Shown piece by piece: positions 1-11,040 of a DNA stretch of 64,000 bases. This DNA comes from Physcomitrium patens (Eukaryota > Streptophyta > Bryopsida > Funariales > Funariaceae). The stretch is taken from assembly GCF_000002425.4 (NCBI RefSeq), contig NC_037267.1, positions 6,275,396-6,339,395 on the forward strand. The letters run 5' to 3'. Each line of letters starts with the position of its first letter. Position 1 is the first letter of the stretch. The notes under the pieces were generated by a model. The model ran no database searches. It was not told the origin of the DNA and saw only the letters and a program-made list of their open reading frames with translations. A program made the translations under genes and the position numbers.

Positions 1-1848
1 ATGTTCCATATCAATTGGCCATTTTTGCTTCTTATAAAGATCTTTAGACATGAGATTTATTTTAGAACCATGGTCGACTAAAGCAACTATTGGTTCTTCT
101 ATATCTCCTACTTTCACCAATACCTCAATAGTTGCCCTTGTCCAATGCTTTCGAGTATAATGGCTCAAAGTTTTTATTTCTTTATCAGTATAATCTTCGA
201 AACGTACTCGTTGATTATACCCATTCTTTTCATTTGTTGGTTGCTTGTAACCAATATCAACCTCTTCTTCTTTTTTATATATTCTTGCATCAATAGTATG
301 ACTCATTCCAGTTTCGCCCATTAATTGCCTCTTTCGCTTAATGCTGTCAATGATAACATCATGAAACTCCTTCTTTACAATTTCCAAAACTTCTTTCAAT
401 GTGAATTCCACCTTAGCATTTAATATACGTTCTTCCAGCACCCCTTTCAAATTTGTTGCCGCTTCAATGTCAGAAAGTAGCTTATAAGCAATTGATTTGC
501 CCTTATCTTTTATCTCCCTTATTTTTTCTTCCAATGATGCTGAGGTATCTTTTACACGCAATTCTTGTGAAGCTGCCTCCCGAGCCTTGTCTCCTCGAGT
601 TTGCCTCTTAAAAGAATTTCCTTCTCTAGTATCATCAAAATTTCCTCGTCTCTTTTCTTCCATCAAAGCTTCATGTTGGCTCTTAGCAATATATGCATGA
701 ACTGAAAGAGATTCAACAGGATCCTCCCAACCTGTTCTACCTCGTATTGTAGCTGCAGTTCTCAATAACGCTTCTCAAGGTAATTTCCCTTCTTGCATTG
801 TAGAAACGGCAGAAGCCCAAAATTCACTAGTTTCCGTACTTCCACCAATTTCATCATCTACTCTACCACCATAACTTGCACTTTCTCGTGCTGCTGTTTC
901 ATGCTCTTTTAAGTAATCTTGAACCAATGCTCTCATTCCTCTCTTACCAAAATTGGTTTGAAGAAGATCCTCTCTATTTTTCAATGCTATCTTCCTATCT
1001 TTCCAGCAAATAATTCCATGCCGTATGATATTATTAAATTCATTGCAATCTTTTCTAGTGTGTGAAGCGTCATCACACCAAATGCATCTTTGTACATATC
1101 CTTGTTTTGAAACATTCTTCGAATTGTTTGTAGAAGTATTCTCTTCAAGTCTTGCCAATTTGATTTGAAGATCTTGCATTCCTCGTATAATTTCTTCTAT
1201 TCTTATATATGCTTTCTTTGATAAGGATGTCAAAGGTTGAACTGTAGGCATTGTTGGTGGTGTTGTACGCACTGGAGCTTTGGGTGCTTGTACTGTTTTC
1301 TGAATATTTCTCCTATCCTTCCTCCTTTCTCTTTTTGTAAGCAACCCCACCGCATCTTCAACGTCCTTCCACTTCGTTGTCAATCCTTCATCTTCTTTTT
1401 TGTCTTCAAGAAGGAGTTCTAATTTCCCTTGCAATCCTCCATCAGCAGCTTGAAGAAATAGATCAACTTTGTTCGGCTCCAATGTCAATTTTTCTACCTT
1501 CGATAATTGAGAGTACTGCCTCTCAAATTCCCTTAGTAGCTCTGTTGCTTGAAAATTCTTATTGGGCCGTTCAATCCATTCCAGAAACAGCTTCTTAATA
1601 ACGCAATCAGCATCTTCCAAGAAATATTCGTCTTTCAATGCATGTGAAAAAACCTCCCATGAATTCCCATAACAATCCGTAATCGATGTAATGTGGTCTC
1701 TTATCTCCGGTATTGTGACAAGTCCAAATAGTGCAACCATTTTCTTCTCAGAAATACGATTTAATTCCATTTCACGAACATAACATCTTAAATACCTTGA
1801 AATATTCCTCCCATCAAATTGATCAATTTTATTGACCACTGCTTGCAA
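1..1848 (-). pseudogene. Family B gag-protease, one premature stop, cut by window edge
   Basis: The minus-strand frame opens at 1848 and runs to the left edge, broken only by a TGA at 775-777 after 357 codons. The N-terminal part reads as a retrotransposon capsid of the type seen in plant Ty3-like elements, with segments such as KIDQFDGRNISRYLR and FLQAADGGLQ. A CCHC zinc knuckle (CX2CX4HX4C, starting CIWCDDASH) near residue 256 would bind packaged RNA. Past the stop the same frame continues through a charged linker and reaches a retropepsin-like active site at about 70-110, reading ALVDHGSKINLMS, where the usual DSG or DTG is DHG. Gag forms the virus-like particle and the protease would mature it. 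Pol lies beyond the edge. A second gag copy is at 28047-28632. The family-level call is firm; the exact clade is not resolved. Confidence 0.8.
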
Positions 1849-2512
1849 TGCTTTGGTTGCTTAAGCTTCCTTTCGATCATTGCTTTGTTGTTGCTGCATT
1901 GACAATGAGAAGGCTTGAAACAAACTAGCAATAGACAGATCCATGTGTATACCTTGTCCTTTAGAAGAATCTCCACCAGAAACTCCTCCCAAAAATCCTT
2001 CAAAATTTTTATTTTTGTTTTCCATAAAATAAAGATAAAATCAACCGAAATCCAATACCTTCCACCTCAAGCTTTCATGTCGGAATCACCACTTTTGTCA
2101 TATTACGTGCTTTCTTGCTCGAAAATACGTCGGACGTCTGGCTGTAGAAGGTAGTATGGAGATTCGCCAATAGTCAAGCAGTCTATCAGTTTTTGACTGC
2201 TGAAATATAAACGACTGCAAGAATATACCGTAAATCTATACGGATGCCCTTCGACTGCTTGTTGAAGTCCTTTTTGCCCCAGCTGGTAGGTCTTTAGACG
2301 TTACAGAGAACCCCGAACAACCCAATCTGCTAATCTCCAATACCGCTTTGTACTTACAATCTTGTATCCATTGACTGTCTTGTTAGATTAATCCCAATAA
2401 ATTTCATTCACTTCGCATACTCAATCCTATAGACACCCTTTTAACTCTTCATCACAGACGTAAGCCGATTTCACAAAACAGTCAAGAGTAATCAAACCCA
2501 TTTCATTAAAAA
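1849..2512 (-). other. Family B 5' untranslated leader
   Basis: This stretch lies between the gag start and the presumed LTR edge of the minus-strand B element. It has no credible ORF. It is repeated with high similarity at about 28633-29276 upstream of the second B gag, which shows that it belongs to the element and not to the host. Confidence 0.6.
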
Positions 2513-2525
2513 ATCCCGATTCACC
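2513..2525 (-). promoter_or_regulatory. Candidate primer-binding site of family B
   Basis: On the minus strand this reads TGGTGAATCGGGA. It starts with the TGG expected to pair with a tRNA 3' CCA and sits just inside the LTR. The same motif lies at about 29278-29290 in the second B copy. The matching tRNA was not identified. Confidence 0.45.
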
Positions 2526-2744
2526 ATTACAACAATGACTTCAGCAACGATTGCTTCAGTCTTCTCAAAACTCTATGAAGAAGAAAAATCCAATTCTTCG
2601 TCTTTTCTTCCCCGACCCCGAAGCATGAAGCTCCTCTCTAATCCCCTTTGATCTTCAAAAACCTCCAATGAAACCGAACTAGTAACCTTGCAAAAAGCTT
2701 GAAGCTAGCTCTTCGATCCAACCCCCCCCCCCCCCGGTGATCTG

Positions 2745-2775
<31 letters not shown>

Positions 2776-3630
2776 AAAAACTTATTCTCCCCCTAAGCTT
2801 ATCCTCTGAATTTCTTCAATCTTCCGTCTTGGATCCAGAATTGGCTCCCATCGTCAGAGCTTAGATCCGAAATTGGATCCTGCCGTCAGAGCTTCCTCCT
2901 CCGTTTTTACCTTTAAAAAATCCATTTATCAAATATAACATTCCCTGAAACGACACAGAGAATAGGACAGCCTGAAACAGAATCGAAACCCCGTATTCGG
3001 GTCCACATTGAGTAGCCCGACCAATTTAGGTCTCATATTGGATAAGATGCCCGTAGTAACCTGGATGTTTGCGTAATTGGGTCAAATTGGTCTTCGCGTC
3101 AGATTGGTTGAGGCCCGTAGTAAGACCTGGGTTTTCCCGTAACTAGATCGCATTGGGTTGCTCGACCAAATCAGGTCTCATATTGGGTAAGATGCCCGTA
3201 GTAACCTGGATGTTCCCGTAATTACTCTACATTGGGTTGCCCGACCAATACAGGTCTCATATTGGGTAAGAGGACCCGTAGTAAGACCTAGATTTTCCCG
3301 TAAACAGATTGCATTGGGTTGCCCGACCAATTCAGGTCTCATATTGGATAAGAAGACCCGGATTGGATTCTCGAAATTGGATCCAATTGGCTCTTCGAAC
3401 CAGGCTCACCCGTCGCGTGAATTGGTCCTTTTCCTTCCTACTGACTCCCGTTATTGGAATCGAATGGAGCATTTCAGTATGCCCCGGCTGACTATAACGG
3501 GGTGACTGAACCTGACCACTCAGTATTTACACTGGAGTTGGTCGTTGCTCCCAATATTCGAGGTAACTGAATATTAATAAAAGTCCCCTTTCTTTATATT
3601 TTCACGGTATACTCGTGTTACAACACGACA
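2526..3630 (-). repeat. Family B LTR with internal tandem repeats
   Basis: This is the non-coding LTR of the minus-strand B element. Its outer end is clear: in element orientation it begins TGTCGTGTTGTAACACGAG at 3630 and abuts family C integrase sequence at 3631. Similar copies occupy about 9331-10183 and 29291-30233. Between about 3000 and 3370 the LTR holds several imperfect units of about 60-130 bp around the phrase CCGACCAATTCAGGTCTC, probably U3 repeats; this copy has more units than the other two. At 2727-2770 there is a C run followed by a long A run. The inner boundary at 2526 is approximate and rests on the primer site position. Confidence 0.65.
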
Positions 3631-4545
3631 CCATTCCGTTTGACCATCAGTTTGAGGATGAAAAATCGAAGAAAGCTTGATATCCACCTTCAGTATCTCA
3701 AAGAGAGATCTCTAAAATTTTGATACGAATTGGGTTCCTCGATCTGATACAATATCATCTCGTAGTCCATGATATCGATACACATTATCGAGAAAGAGTC
3801 TTGCTGTGACTTCACTGGACGATGTCTTCTTGCATGGGACGAAGTGCGCCATTTTTGTAACCCGATCTACCACGACAAAGATGCTATCAAATGAGTTCGA
3901 TGATGGCAGGTCCGTGATGAAGTCCATGGAAATTGAAGACCATAGTCGACGTGGAATCGGCAATGGCTGTAGAAGTCCAGAAGGGCAATGCCGAGGATTC
4001 TTGGATCTTGAACAGATGTCATAGGAGAGAAAAAAATCTTTCACATCCTTCTACATTTGGGGCCACCAAAAATCTCGAGAAATAAGCTCCAAGGTCTTGT
4101 TGAATCCAAAATGTCCCGCAGCTAGAAAATTGTGGCGAGATTGAAGAACTCGGAGTCGTGCTAGTCCCTTTGGGATATATAACCGCTTTTCAAAATATAA
4201 AAGATCTTCCTCCACCTTGAACTTGTCGTCATTGGCACGCTCTTTAATATCAATGGCTACTGAATCTTCAATGGTTACGACACGTACCTGATTCAGGAAG
4301 TCAGCATCAATTGGCATAATAGTAGCGCAAAGCTGAAATTGCTCTGGCTTCAACAATATCGTACATTGTTGATCAAACGTTGCTTCTTCAGCCTTTGGTA
4401 GAAGATACGATCTCCTCGATAAGACATCAGATGGTCCTTGCTGCTTTCCAGGTCGATAAGTGATAATAAAATCGAACCTAGATAGCAACATACTCCATCG
4501 AACTTGACGTCGATTAAGAACTCGAGCCGACATAGAATATTCCAA
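3631..4545 (-). pseudogene. C1 integrase and RNase H/integrase junction
   Basis: Frame fragments at 4545-4051 and 4044-3631 are in phase and are separated by a TAG that replaces the Trp of the WWPQMW segment. The higher fragment starts in the RNase H-to-integrase linker (YRPGKQQGPSDVLSRR) and includes the HHCC zinc-binding region. The lower one carries CSRSK, the MDFITDLP segment with the first catalytic Asp, and SDRGTQF with the second Asp. The D,D35E glutamate is nearly reached: the sequence stops at QTDGQTEW by the junction with the B LTR, so the C-terminal part and chromodomain are missing here. Integrase would insert element cDNA in the nucleus. Confidence 0.8.
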
Positions 4546-5642
4546 ATTCTTTGTGATCTGTATATACGGTCACTTAATGTGCAGCTCCTTTAAGAAAGTG
4601 ACGCCATTCTTGGAAAGAATCCACTATAGCAAGAAGTTCCTTATCGCGGATTTCATAATTGATTTCAACAGCAGAGAACTTTCGAGAATAGAATGCAACC
4701 AGATGGAGCTTCTTATCTTCTCCCATTTGTAAAAATACAGCTCCCAAAGCAAAATCCGAAGCATCAATTTCTAAATAGAAGGCCTTTGTAAAGTCTGGAT
4801 GTACCAAGATTGGAGCCGTAGTAAATGCGGTCTTTAGGTTTTGAAACGCCTTCTCCGCTAGAGGTCCCCATTCAAGCTTATCCTTGCATGTCAACCGAGT
4901 GAGAGGAGCAGCAACTTGAGAGTAATTCTTGATAAAGATCCGATAGAAGTTGGCAAAACCAAGAAAGCATTGTACATCTCTAACCGTCTTCGGAACCTCC
5001 CAGGACACGATTGCTTCCACCTTCTTGGGGTCCATCTTCAAGCCTTTCGTAGTCGCAACGAACTCCAAAAACTCTATTTCTATTTGGTGAAATAAATACT
5101 TTTCCAACTTGGCATATAGTCCTCGCTCGCATAGTTTCTCCAATACCAAACGAACGTATTTTTCATGCTCTTCCTCATTTTTGGAGAATATCAAAATATC
5201 ATCCAAATAGATGATAACAAAATCGTCAAGGTGCTCTCGAAAAATATCATTCATCATATGTTGAAAGACCGCTGAAGCATTGGTAAGACCAAAGGGCATG
5301 ACATTATATTCAAAATGGCCATACCTTGTACGGAACGCTGTCCTCCACTCATCTCCTTCCTTGATTCGTATGAGGTTGTAAGCTCCCCTTAGATCAATTT
5401 TTGTAAAGATCCTTGCACGTCTAAGTTGTTCTAAGAGACCAAAAATCAAAGATAACGGGTAATGCTTCTTCTTTGTTACCTTGTTGAGGCCTCGATAGTC
5501 CACACACATCCGCAACGAGCCATCTTTCTTCTTCACAAATAAGATGGATGCTCCAGCTGACGATTTTGAATGATGAATGAAGTTCTTGGCTAGATTCTCG
5601 TCGATGTACTTTCGCAACTCCGCCAACTCCATCTACGATAGA
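4546..5642 (-). pseudogene. C1 reverse transcriptase and RNase H
   Basis: An open stretch of 352 codons (5632-4574) covers most of the RT and RNase H domains. Visible landmarks are LFVKKKDGSLRMCVDYRGLN, FTKIDLRGAYN, the polymerase active site IIYLDDILIFS, and the RNase H start IDASDFALGAV. The RT motifs look intact, but a TAA and a 1-nt frame change near 4540-4575 separate this block from the integrase, and stops near 5633-5644 separate it from the protease part. The pol of this family closely resembles that of family A but is clearly a different lineage. Confidence 0.85.
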
Positions 5643-6365
5643 TTTTAGATTGGGCCAAAAGGCAGTTGTGCTCGTTCCATTAAGTCTACGACGCAATCAT
5701 ATGGTCTATGTTCCGGTAGCATATCGGCATTTTTCTTTTGAAATACATCTTTAAAATCCTTATATTGCTCCGGTATACTTGTTGTCGAGATCTTCTCCTC
5801 GGTAGTTGGAGCCGCATAAATGACATATGGTGTGCCTCCCTTAAACAATCTTATAAACGCTCTTGTTTCAATAAATAAAGATTTCTCTATTCGGGGTTTT
5901 CTACTAGGCTTGCTCTTGGGTGGTTTTGTGGGAAAGGTCATCTTCTGCAACTTCCAATCTATGGATGGGTTATGCTTTTGCAACCAGGAAAGACCAAGAA
6001 TAACAGGATTTGATGGATTTTAATAATATTGAAAATAATATGACTACTATGGTCCTTAAACGTCACTTCTATAGGTTCTGATTCATAGGTGACACTACCA
6101 GACAATAAAGGTCGTCCATCTATGACCTCAACGTGAACAGGTTGTGATTTTTGTACTAAAGGGATCTTATGACGCTTCGTAAATTCTTCGTCTAAGAAAC
6201 AAGTAGATGCTCTTGAATCTAATAATGCTAAGGTTCTCAGTTTTTGAGGGCCAATAAGCAAAGAGATTGTAAAACAAAGGGCAGGTTGAGCGGAAAGAAA
6301 GGAACCTGGTTGTTGTTGCGATATTTCACTGTCCAGCCGCACGGTTCCTATTGTGGCTGGGCATC
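5643..6365 (-). pseudogene. C1 protease and RT connection
   Basis: Two fragments, 6342-5959 and 5983-5645, are in different frames, so there is a frameshift near 5990-6020. The first carries the retropepsin-like region: LALLDSRAST replaces the expected DSGAS, a Gly-to-Arg change that should kill the active site. It is followed by the family motif VEVIDGRPL. The second fragment leads into the RT with the motif ILPEHRPYDC seen (slightly altered) in families A and C. Confidence 0.75.
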
Positions 6366-6413
6366 CTCGTTTTCCTGAATAAACACACCCCTAGTCTTGA
6401 TAGAACGTTGATT

Positions 6414-6840
6414 TTACTTCTTGGGGCAGTTTCCAACTTTGTGGCCTTCTTCAGCGCAATATAAGCATAGACCTTCCTCCATACGCTGCTTTTTTTCTTC
6501 TAGAGTAAGAGATTTGACACGTATCGCATCAATTTGCATGTCTTCTATCTCTGAATGTGAATTCACGTTGCTTGCTGACATAGTTGGGGTGTGGCGAACC
6601 ATATGTTGTCTTGAACATTGGTCTTGGTGACGTTGGAATAGGCGGTTATTGTACTTCACAGCTTGGCTAATAGCTTCGTTGAGCGTTTGCGGATCAGGAA
6701 GAGTTAACAGCAAATCCTTCACATCGTCCCTTAAATCCCAATAGAATTGACTCATCAACGCTTCTTCGTCCCTATTGATGTCGCATGCTAATTACCTGAA
6801 GTTCGATGCATAGACTGATGTAGAACGCATCCGTTGTCGT
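6414..6840 (-). pseudogene. C1 gag, C-terminal half with zinc knuckle
   Basis: The minus-strand frame 6758-6414 gives the C-terminal part of gag, ending in a CCHC knuckle CLYCAEEGHKVGNC followed by PKK. Upstream to 6840 the same protein can be followed with a stop near 6796. At 6840 it is cut by the 1251-bp insertion and resumes at 8092. It matches gag of family A over DPQTL..AI..AVK and the EDMQIDA segment. Confidence 0.8.
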
Positions 6841-8091
6841 TGTCGGGGTAGAGAGAGTTTGCCTCAAGAAAGTACTGGGCTTCTGGGTGTCACTAAATAC
6901 TCAATCAAGTTTGAAATATAAGGGTAACAATTTTATATATATAAACTCCTCTCCTTTGGAGCAATTACATCAATATACAAGCCTTAAAATCCAAAGAACA
7001 CCAAAATACTTGATAAGGTGTTATAAAAAACTTATATATCCTTATGAGGAAATTTTCCCGAAGTTCAACAGCTCATAACTTACGATCTAACCGTCTAAAC
7101 AACTCCAAATTTTACATGGAGTACTAATATATCTTTAGCAACTACCACACCAAAATTCAACCGTAAATTCGTCTTGGATCTTGTGATATCTTGAAAACCC
7201 TAACTGTAGCTTCAAACCCTAGCTTTTTTACACCCGTGTACAACGTCCTTCATATCGCACAAAGTAATTATTCAAATACTATGAAACTTTGATCTAAAGC
7301 TTCTTAACCCAATTACACACACTTGTGGAAATTTTGAGCCATAAATTCGTCCAGAAACTCAAGATATGGCTTCATCCATAAATAGCAACAAAACGATATA
7401 CTTACTGCCTTCAAATTACAAGTGCTGTCTTCAACGCCTCATAACTCCTTCACCCAATCTTAGAATTCACTATACAGTAAGTAGAATGTGTAGCCGAGAA
7501 AATGCTCCCTCCAAATCCAGTCGCCGATCTTCCGTTGCTCTCCGTATTCGTATGTGATGCCCAAAAGAAGTGACAGTAGGTACGAAATTAACACCTTATC
7601 TTTGAACATTCATATCTTTTCCATAAAAACTCGAAATCACACAAAATCTTCACCCAAATTATACCCAAAACCCTAAACCTTTTGACCCTAGCCTCAAAAG
7701 CTCGAATGGCCTCGAAAGAGGAACCCTAATTCCTAATATGGCCTCGGGCAGCCTCCTCAAAGCCCATTGGGCATGGTATTCGACCAATAGGGATGAAGTT
7801 CTTCACCCCTTGCCTTCATCCAACCATGCCTTACTTTCATCCTTCCCAATAAGCCTCCTTCTAGTTATATTTTCATCTTTTAACTCCTCCCTTCCTTTAA
7901 TCTTTATACTAACTATCTAAATCCTATATAATATAAACTCTATGATCAAACTAGATTAACTTCCAAATAATTTTTCTTATTTCAATTCATTTTAAATTAA
8001 CATACTAACTATTCTAACTCACATTAAGACTTATAAACATATTACATGTTTTCACTAATTTTTACATACTGTAAGTAATTACAGTACAACA
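6841..8091. mobile_element. Precise 1251-bp TG...CA insertion in C1 gag, likely a solo LTR
   Basis: The insert starts TGTCGGGGTAGAG at 6841 and ends GTACAACA at 8091. It is flanked by the 4-bp direct repeat TCGT (6837-6840 and 8092-8095). Removing the insert and one TCGT restores the gag reading frame across the junction. TG...CA ends, weakly inverted termini (TGTCG / TGTTG), a short target duplication and no coding capacity fit a solo LTR of another retrotransposon family, or a non-autonomous LTR element. The short ORFs inside it match nothing I know. There is no second copy in the window. Confidence 0.7.
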
Positions 8092-8628
8092 TCGTAGTGA
8101 CCGGATCTTTGTTGTAGCCCATCGAACCTTGTCGTGTTCACCAAATGCTTTCGCAAATGCCTCCAAAAAGGTTTCAAAGTTATTTAGTATGGACGATCGT
8201 TTCTCAAACAAAGGAGCAAACCATGATAGAACTTGTCTTGTAAGTAAGGTTCCAACAAGCCCAACACGTGACTCCTTCGTTGGATAGCGTTCGGATTGTA
8301 AAGCTGTTATTAACCTAATTTGGTTGACGAATCCTCGAAACTTGGAACGCGTACCATCGAACTTGTTTGGAAGGCTAACTCGGGGTTCCTTATCTTGTAG
8401 AACCAGCGGTGCTTGTCGAACTTGAGGTAAAGTTGCTTCTCCAAGTGTAGAAGTTTGAGGCTGGTGCAACCTAGATTGTGCCATCCCAGATGCTCCATCA
8501 TTATGAAGCCTTTCCACGACTCCCTCAATCTCTGCAGTTCTTTGCGATAACGTAGCGAGGGCATTCATAATAGCATCTAACTTAGACTCTGAACTTTCCG
8601 TCATACTAATGTCTTGACCCCCGACCAT
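8092..8628 (-). pseudogene. C1 gag, N-terminal half
   Basis: The frame opens at 8628 with MVGGQDISMTESSES, continues through a probable coiled segment, and reaches the chromovirus-type capsid motif PNKFDGTRSKFRGFVNQI and the region LVGTLLTRQVLSWFAPLFE. It stays readable up to the insertion point at 8092. The remainder of gag is at 6414-6840. The family A gag has the same order of motifs. Confidence 0.8.
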
Positions 8629-8872
8629 TCTAAGAGAAGGACAGAAATGACTCTACAAGAGGACAATATTGGTTTAGAGGAGGGTACTCCGTAACCTCTA
8701 AAATGCTTTAAGAGCTTCAAGAAAAGGGGTAATCCACTCTTTCCAAGAAGAATAAGACTCTAATATTTTAACAAAAGAAGTATCAATTTAGAGGAGGGTA
8801 ATCCGCAACCTTTAAAGTGCTAGTACACTTCCAAGTAGAGGGATAATCCACACTCTAACAAAGAAGAAACTA

Positions 8873-8883
8873 GCTCTGATATC
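8873..8883 (-). promoter_or_regulatory. tRNA-Met-like motif downstream of the C1 LTR
   Basis: In element orientation this reads GATATCAGAGC, which resembles the inner part of the usual plant initiator-Met primer site (TATCAGAGC) but lacks the leading TGG. It lies about 25 nt inside the LTR, as in family A. It may be a relic of a tRNA primer site; the sequence directly next to the LTR is a better self-primer candidate. Confidence 0.35.
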
Positions 8884-8908
8884 TGAGGTGAGTGAAGTCT
8901 CTACAAAC

Positions 8909-9203
8909 TGTCATGGACACAGAATACAGACTTGATATCTACTAAGAAGTTCAAGAAGAATTGGCAAGAACTAGATTAATCAGATGAATATAAGAACAAC
9001 ACCAGAGAGGTGAGCTAGAGCTCCAAGAGATGTGTTGTCGAGACTGAAGAACTCTTCAGCCTCGATTCCAATACATACTCCTATTTAGGAAGCTCTTCAA
9101 GCAACTTCTACCAACTAGAAAGCTTCTAGAAGGTTCCAGAGACTTGCTTCTAGAAGGTTCTAGAAACTTGTCTCTATAAGATTCAAGGACTATGTCCCTA
9201 ACA
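8909..9203 (-). repeat. Family C 5' LTR of C1
   Basis: A 295-bp LTR in minus orientation, ending in TGACA at its inner side (8909) and matching the 298-bp copy at 11041-11338 in length and content. It contains TTCTAGAA repeats near the element start, a CTAAATAGG-like TATA region, and a short inverted repeat (ACTGAAGAACTCTTCAG) just before the probable transcript start. Confidence 0.75.
9124..9165. promoter_or_regulatory. Heat-shock-element array in family C LTR
   Basis: TTC and GAA triplets alternate with exact 2-bp gaps: TTC 9124, GAA 9129, TTC 9134, then TTC 9148, GAA 9153, TTC 9158, GAA 9163. This is the classical nTTCnnGAAn arrangement bound by heat-shock factor trimers. The pattern recurs in the other C LTR at 11061-11097. 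Confidence 0.6.
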
Positions 9204-9328
9204 TCTTCTACCAACTAAGAAGCTTCTAGAAGATTCCAGAGACTTACTTCTAGAAGATTCTAGAAGCTTGTCTCTAGAAGGTTCTAGAAACTTGTCTCTA
9301 GAAGGTTCTAAGGACTATGTCCTTAACA
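9204..9328 (-). repeat. Partial second family C LTR
   Basis: This 125-bp stretch repeats the U3 end of the adjacent LTR, including further TTCTAGAA units and the terminal GGACTATGTCCTTAACA. It is a truncated tandem LTR piece, probably left by recombination or by a second insertion. Confidence 0.6.
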
Positions 9329-9330
9329 CT

Positions 9331-10183
9331 ATTCAGTAATGATTGCCTCAGTCTTTTCAAAATCCTATGAAGAAAAAAAAATCCAATTCTCTCTCTTTTT
9401 TCCCCGCTCCGAAGCATGAAGCTAGCTCTCTAATCCTTCAAAACTCCAAAAACTTATTCTCTCTCCCTTCATTTCTTAACCTATCCTCCCTTTTAACCCT
9501 AATTCTCCCCTCTCTCAAACCCTAGCCTCTGAATTTTCTTCAATCTTTCGTCTTGGATCCGAAATTGGCTCCCTGTCAATACTTTCTCCTTCGTTTTTAC
9601 CTTTAAAAGATCTTTTTACCAAAAACAATATTCCCTGAAATGGCACAGAGAACAAAATAGCCTGAAATAGAATTGAAACCCCATAATCGGGACCCCATTG
9701 AGTCGCCCGACCAATTCAAGTCTCATATTGGCTAAGAGGCCCATAATAAGACCTGGATGTTCCCGCAATTGGACTTGGGTTGCCCGACCAATTCAGGTCT
9801 CACATTGGGTAAGAGGTTCATAGTAAGATCTGGATGTTCTCGCAATTAGACTGCATTGGATTGCTCGACCAATTCAGATCTCATATTGGGTAAGAGGTCC
9901 ATAGGAAGACTTGGATTGGATGTCTTGAAATTGGATCTAATTGGCTCTTCGAACCTGGTTCACCCATCGTTGAATTGGTCCTTTCCCTTTCTACTGACTC
10001 CTATTATTGGAATCGAACGGAGCATTTCAGTATGCCCCGGCTGACTGTAACGGGGTGACTGACCTTGGCCTCCCAGTATTTGCACTGAAATTGGTCGTTG
10101 CTCCCAATATTCGAGGTAACTGAATATTAATAAAAGTCCTCTTTTTTTATATTTTCACGGTATACTCGTGTTACAATATGACA
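9331..10183 (-). repeat. Family B LTR, isolated copy
   Basis: This stretch matches the LTRs at 2526-3630 and 29291-30233, with the same order of landmarks: the GATTGCCTCAGTC start, the TCTTGGATCCGAAATTGGC segment, the CCGACCAATTCAGGTCTC repeats and the terminal TCGTGTTACAATATGACA. It carries no internal region. It separates C1 from C2, and no matching target duplication could be found because its left neighbour is an LTR of C1. Confidence 0.65.
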
Positions 10184-10503
10184 CCGTCTGAAATTACCGG
10201 CTTCCATGAAGGTACATGCAGTCTTTCATGTTTCTCTGTTGGAGCCTTATCGAGAGTTGTCTTTTCGTGAAAGAGTGCAAAGTCCGCCATCTAGTATTGA
10301 GATTGAGAACCATGAGAAATACGAGGTCAAAAAGGTGCTAGATTCATGACAAAGGTGGAGCAAGTTAAAATATCTTGTTCATTGGTGCGGCTACGACATT
10401 AATGAGTGAACGTGGGAGCCAACTGAAAACCTCGCCAATGTTCCACAAAAGATACAAGAATTTTATGAACAACATCCTCATAAACCTAAGTCGGTTAGAC
10501 AAT
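10184..10503 (+). pseudogene. C2 integrase C-terminus and chromodomain
   Basis: A plus-strand remnant of family C. It reads from the integrase tail (KVHAVFHVSLLEPY) into a chromodomain with YEVKKVLDS, LKYLVHWCGYDINE and TWEPTENLANV. Chromodomains tether the integrase complex to modified histone H3. Two in-frame TGA codons sit where family A has Arg codons (RRxR and ISERT), consistent with CGA-to-TGA change. The piece starts directly after the B LTR at 10184, so the rest of pol is absent. Confidence 0.8.
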
Positions 10504-10636
10504 AGCTTCTTTCTGAAACTTGCTCATCCTAGAATATAAAAAAAGGAGAGAGCACCACCAAAATTCGTAGTTGATGTAGTTATTTTCTCCAAGATAAAGT
10601 AGAATTTTTTCAATAGCCACAGTTTGGTCTTCTGAG

Positions 10637-10990
10637 ATGGATAGCTAAGAGATAGATATTATGCCAGTCAGATTATCTCAACCAACTAGCATACGAAGGC
10701 GACCCCGGGATGAAGAATCGCCTACACCACAACGACGACGAAGGATACCGAGTAACCGATCATTGGTGATTGTATTTGAGTTCGAGCCTATTTACGATAG
10801 TCAGTCAGAAGGCATGTTTGCAGGACAATTTCACAATGACGATACAAAAGTTCATGCTTGGTCAAAAGTCGAAGGCGTGGACTACTATCGTTGGCTTCAA
10901 GGGCCGATGAATCACTTACCTTGCGAACAACAGTTAGAGTTCATAGTTGACGTTATACAACAGATCTTCATTTTCTTGTGTTGGTACTGA
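10637..10990 (+). pseudogene. C2 third ORF downstream of pol
   Basis: An ORF of about 118 codons beginning ATGGATAGC at 10637, with a TAA at codon 4 (10646-10648) and then open to 10990. It is homologous to the post-pol ORF of family A at 49520-49942: both have an RLSQP segment followed by Arg-rich sequence near the N-terminus and a C-terminal block of the form xYRWLxGPxNxL..EQ..E. It lies between the chromodomain and the polypurine tract, where most Ty3 elements have nothing. I do not recognise the fold and propose no function. Confidence 0.65.
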
Positions 10991-11040
10991 TTAACAACAA
11001 TATTGCTTCTCAAAAACCTCGAAGCTAAAGGAGGGGGTGA

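Larger units (their letters stand above)
3631..9203 (-). mobile_element. Family C Ty3/gypsy chromovirus copy C1, 3' end missing
   Basis: This is a minus-strand element reading, from high to low coordinate: 5' LTR (8909-9203), leader, gag, protease, RT/RNase H and integrase. It is truncated in the integrase at 3631 where the family B LTR begins, so its 3' end should lie beyond the left window edge. Its gag is split by a 1251-bp insertion at 6841-8091. The coding region has several stops and at least two frameshifts, so it is inactive. Sequence similarity to family A is clear throughout pol. Confidence 0.85.

Noticed and set aside
2727..2770. C run followed by a long A run
   Set aside because: A homopolymer inside the B LTR, absent from other copies. 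Possibly slippage or assembly noise, not a gene end.
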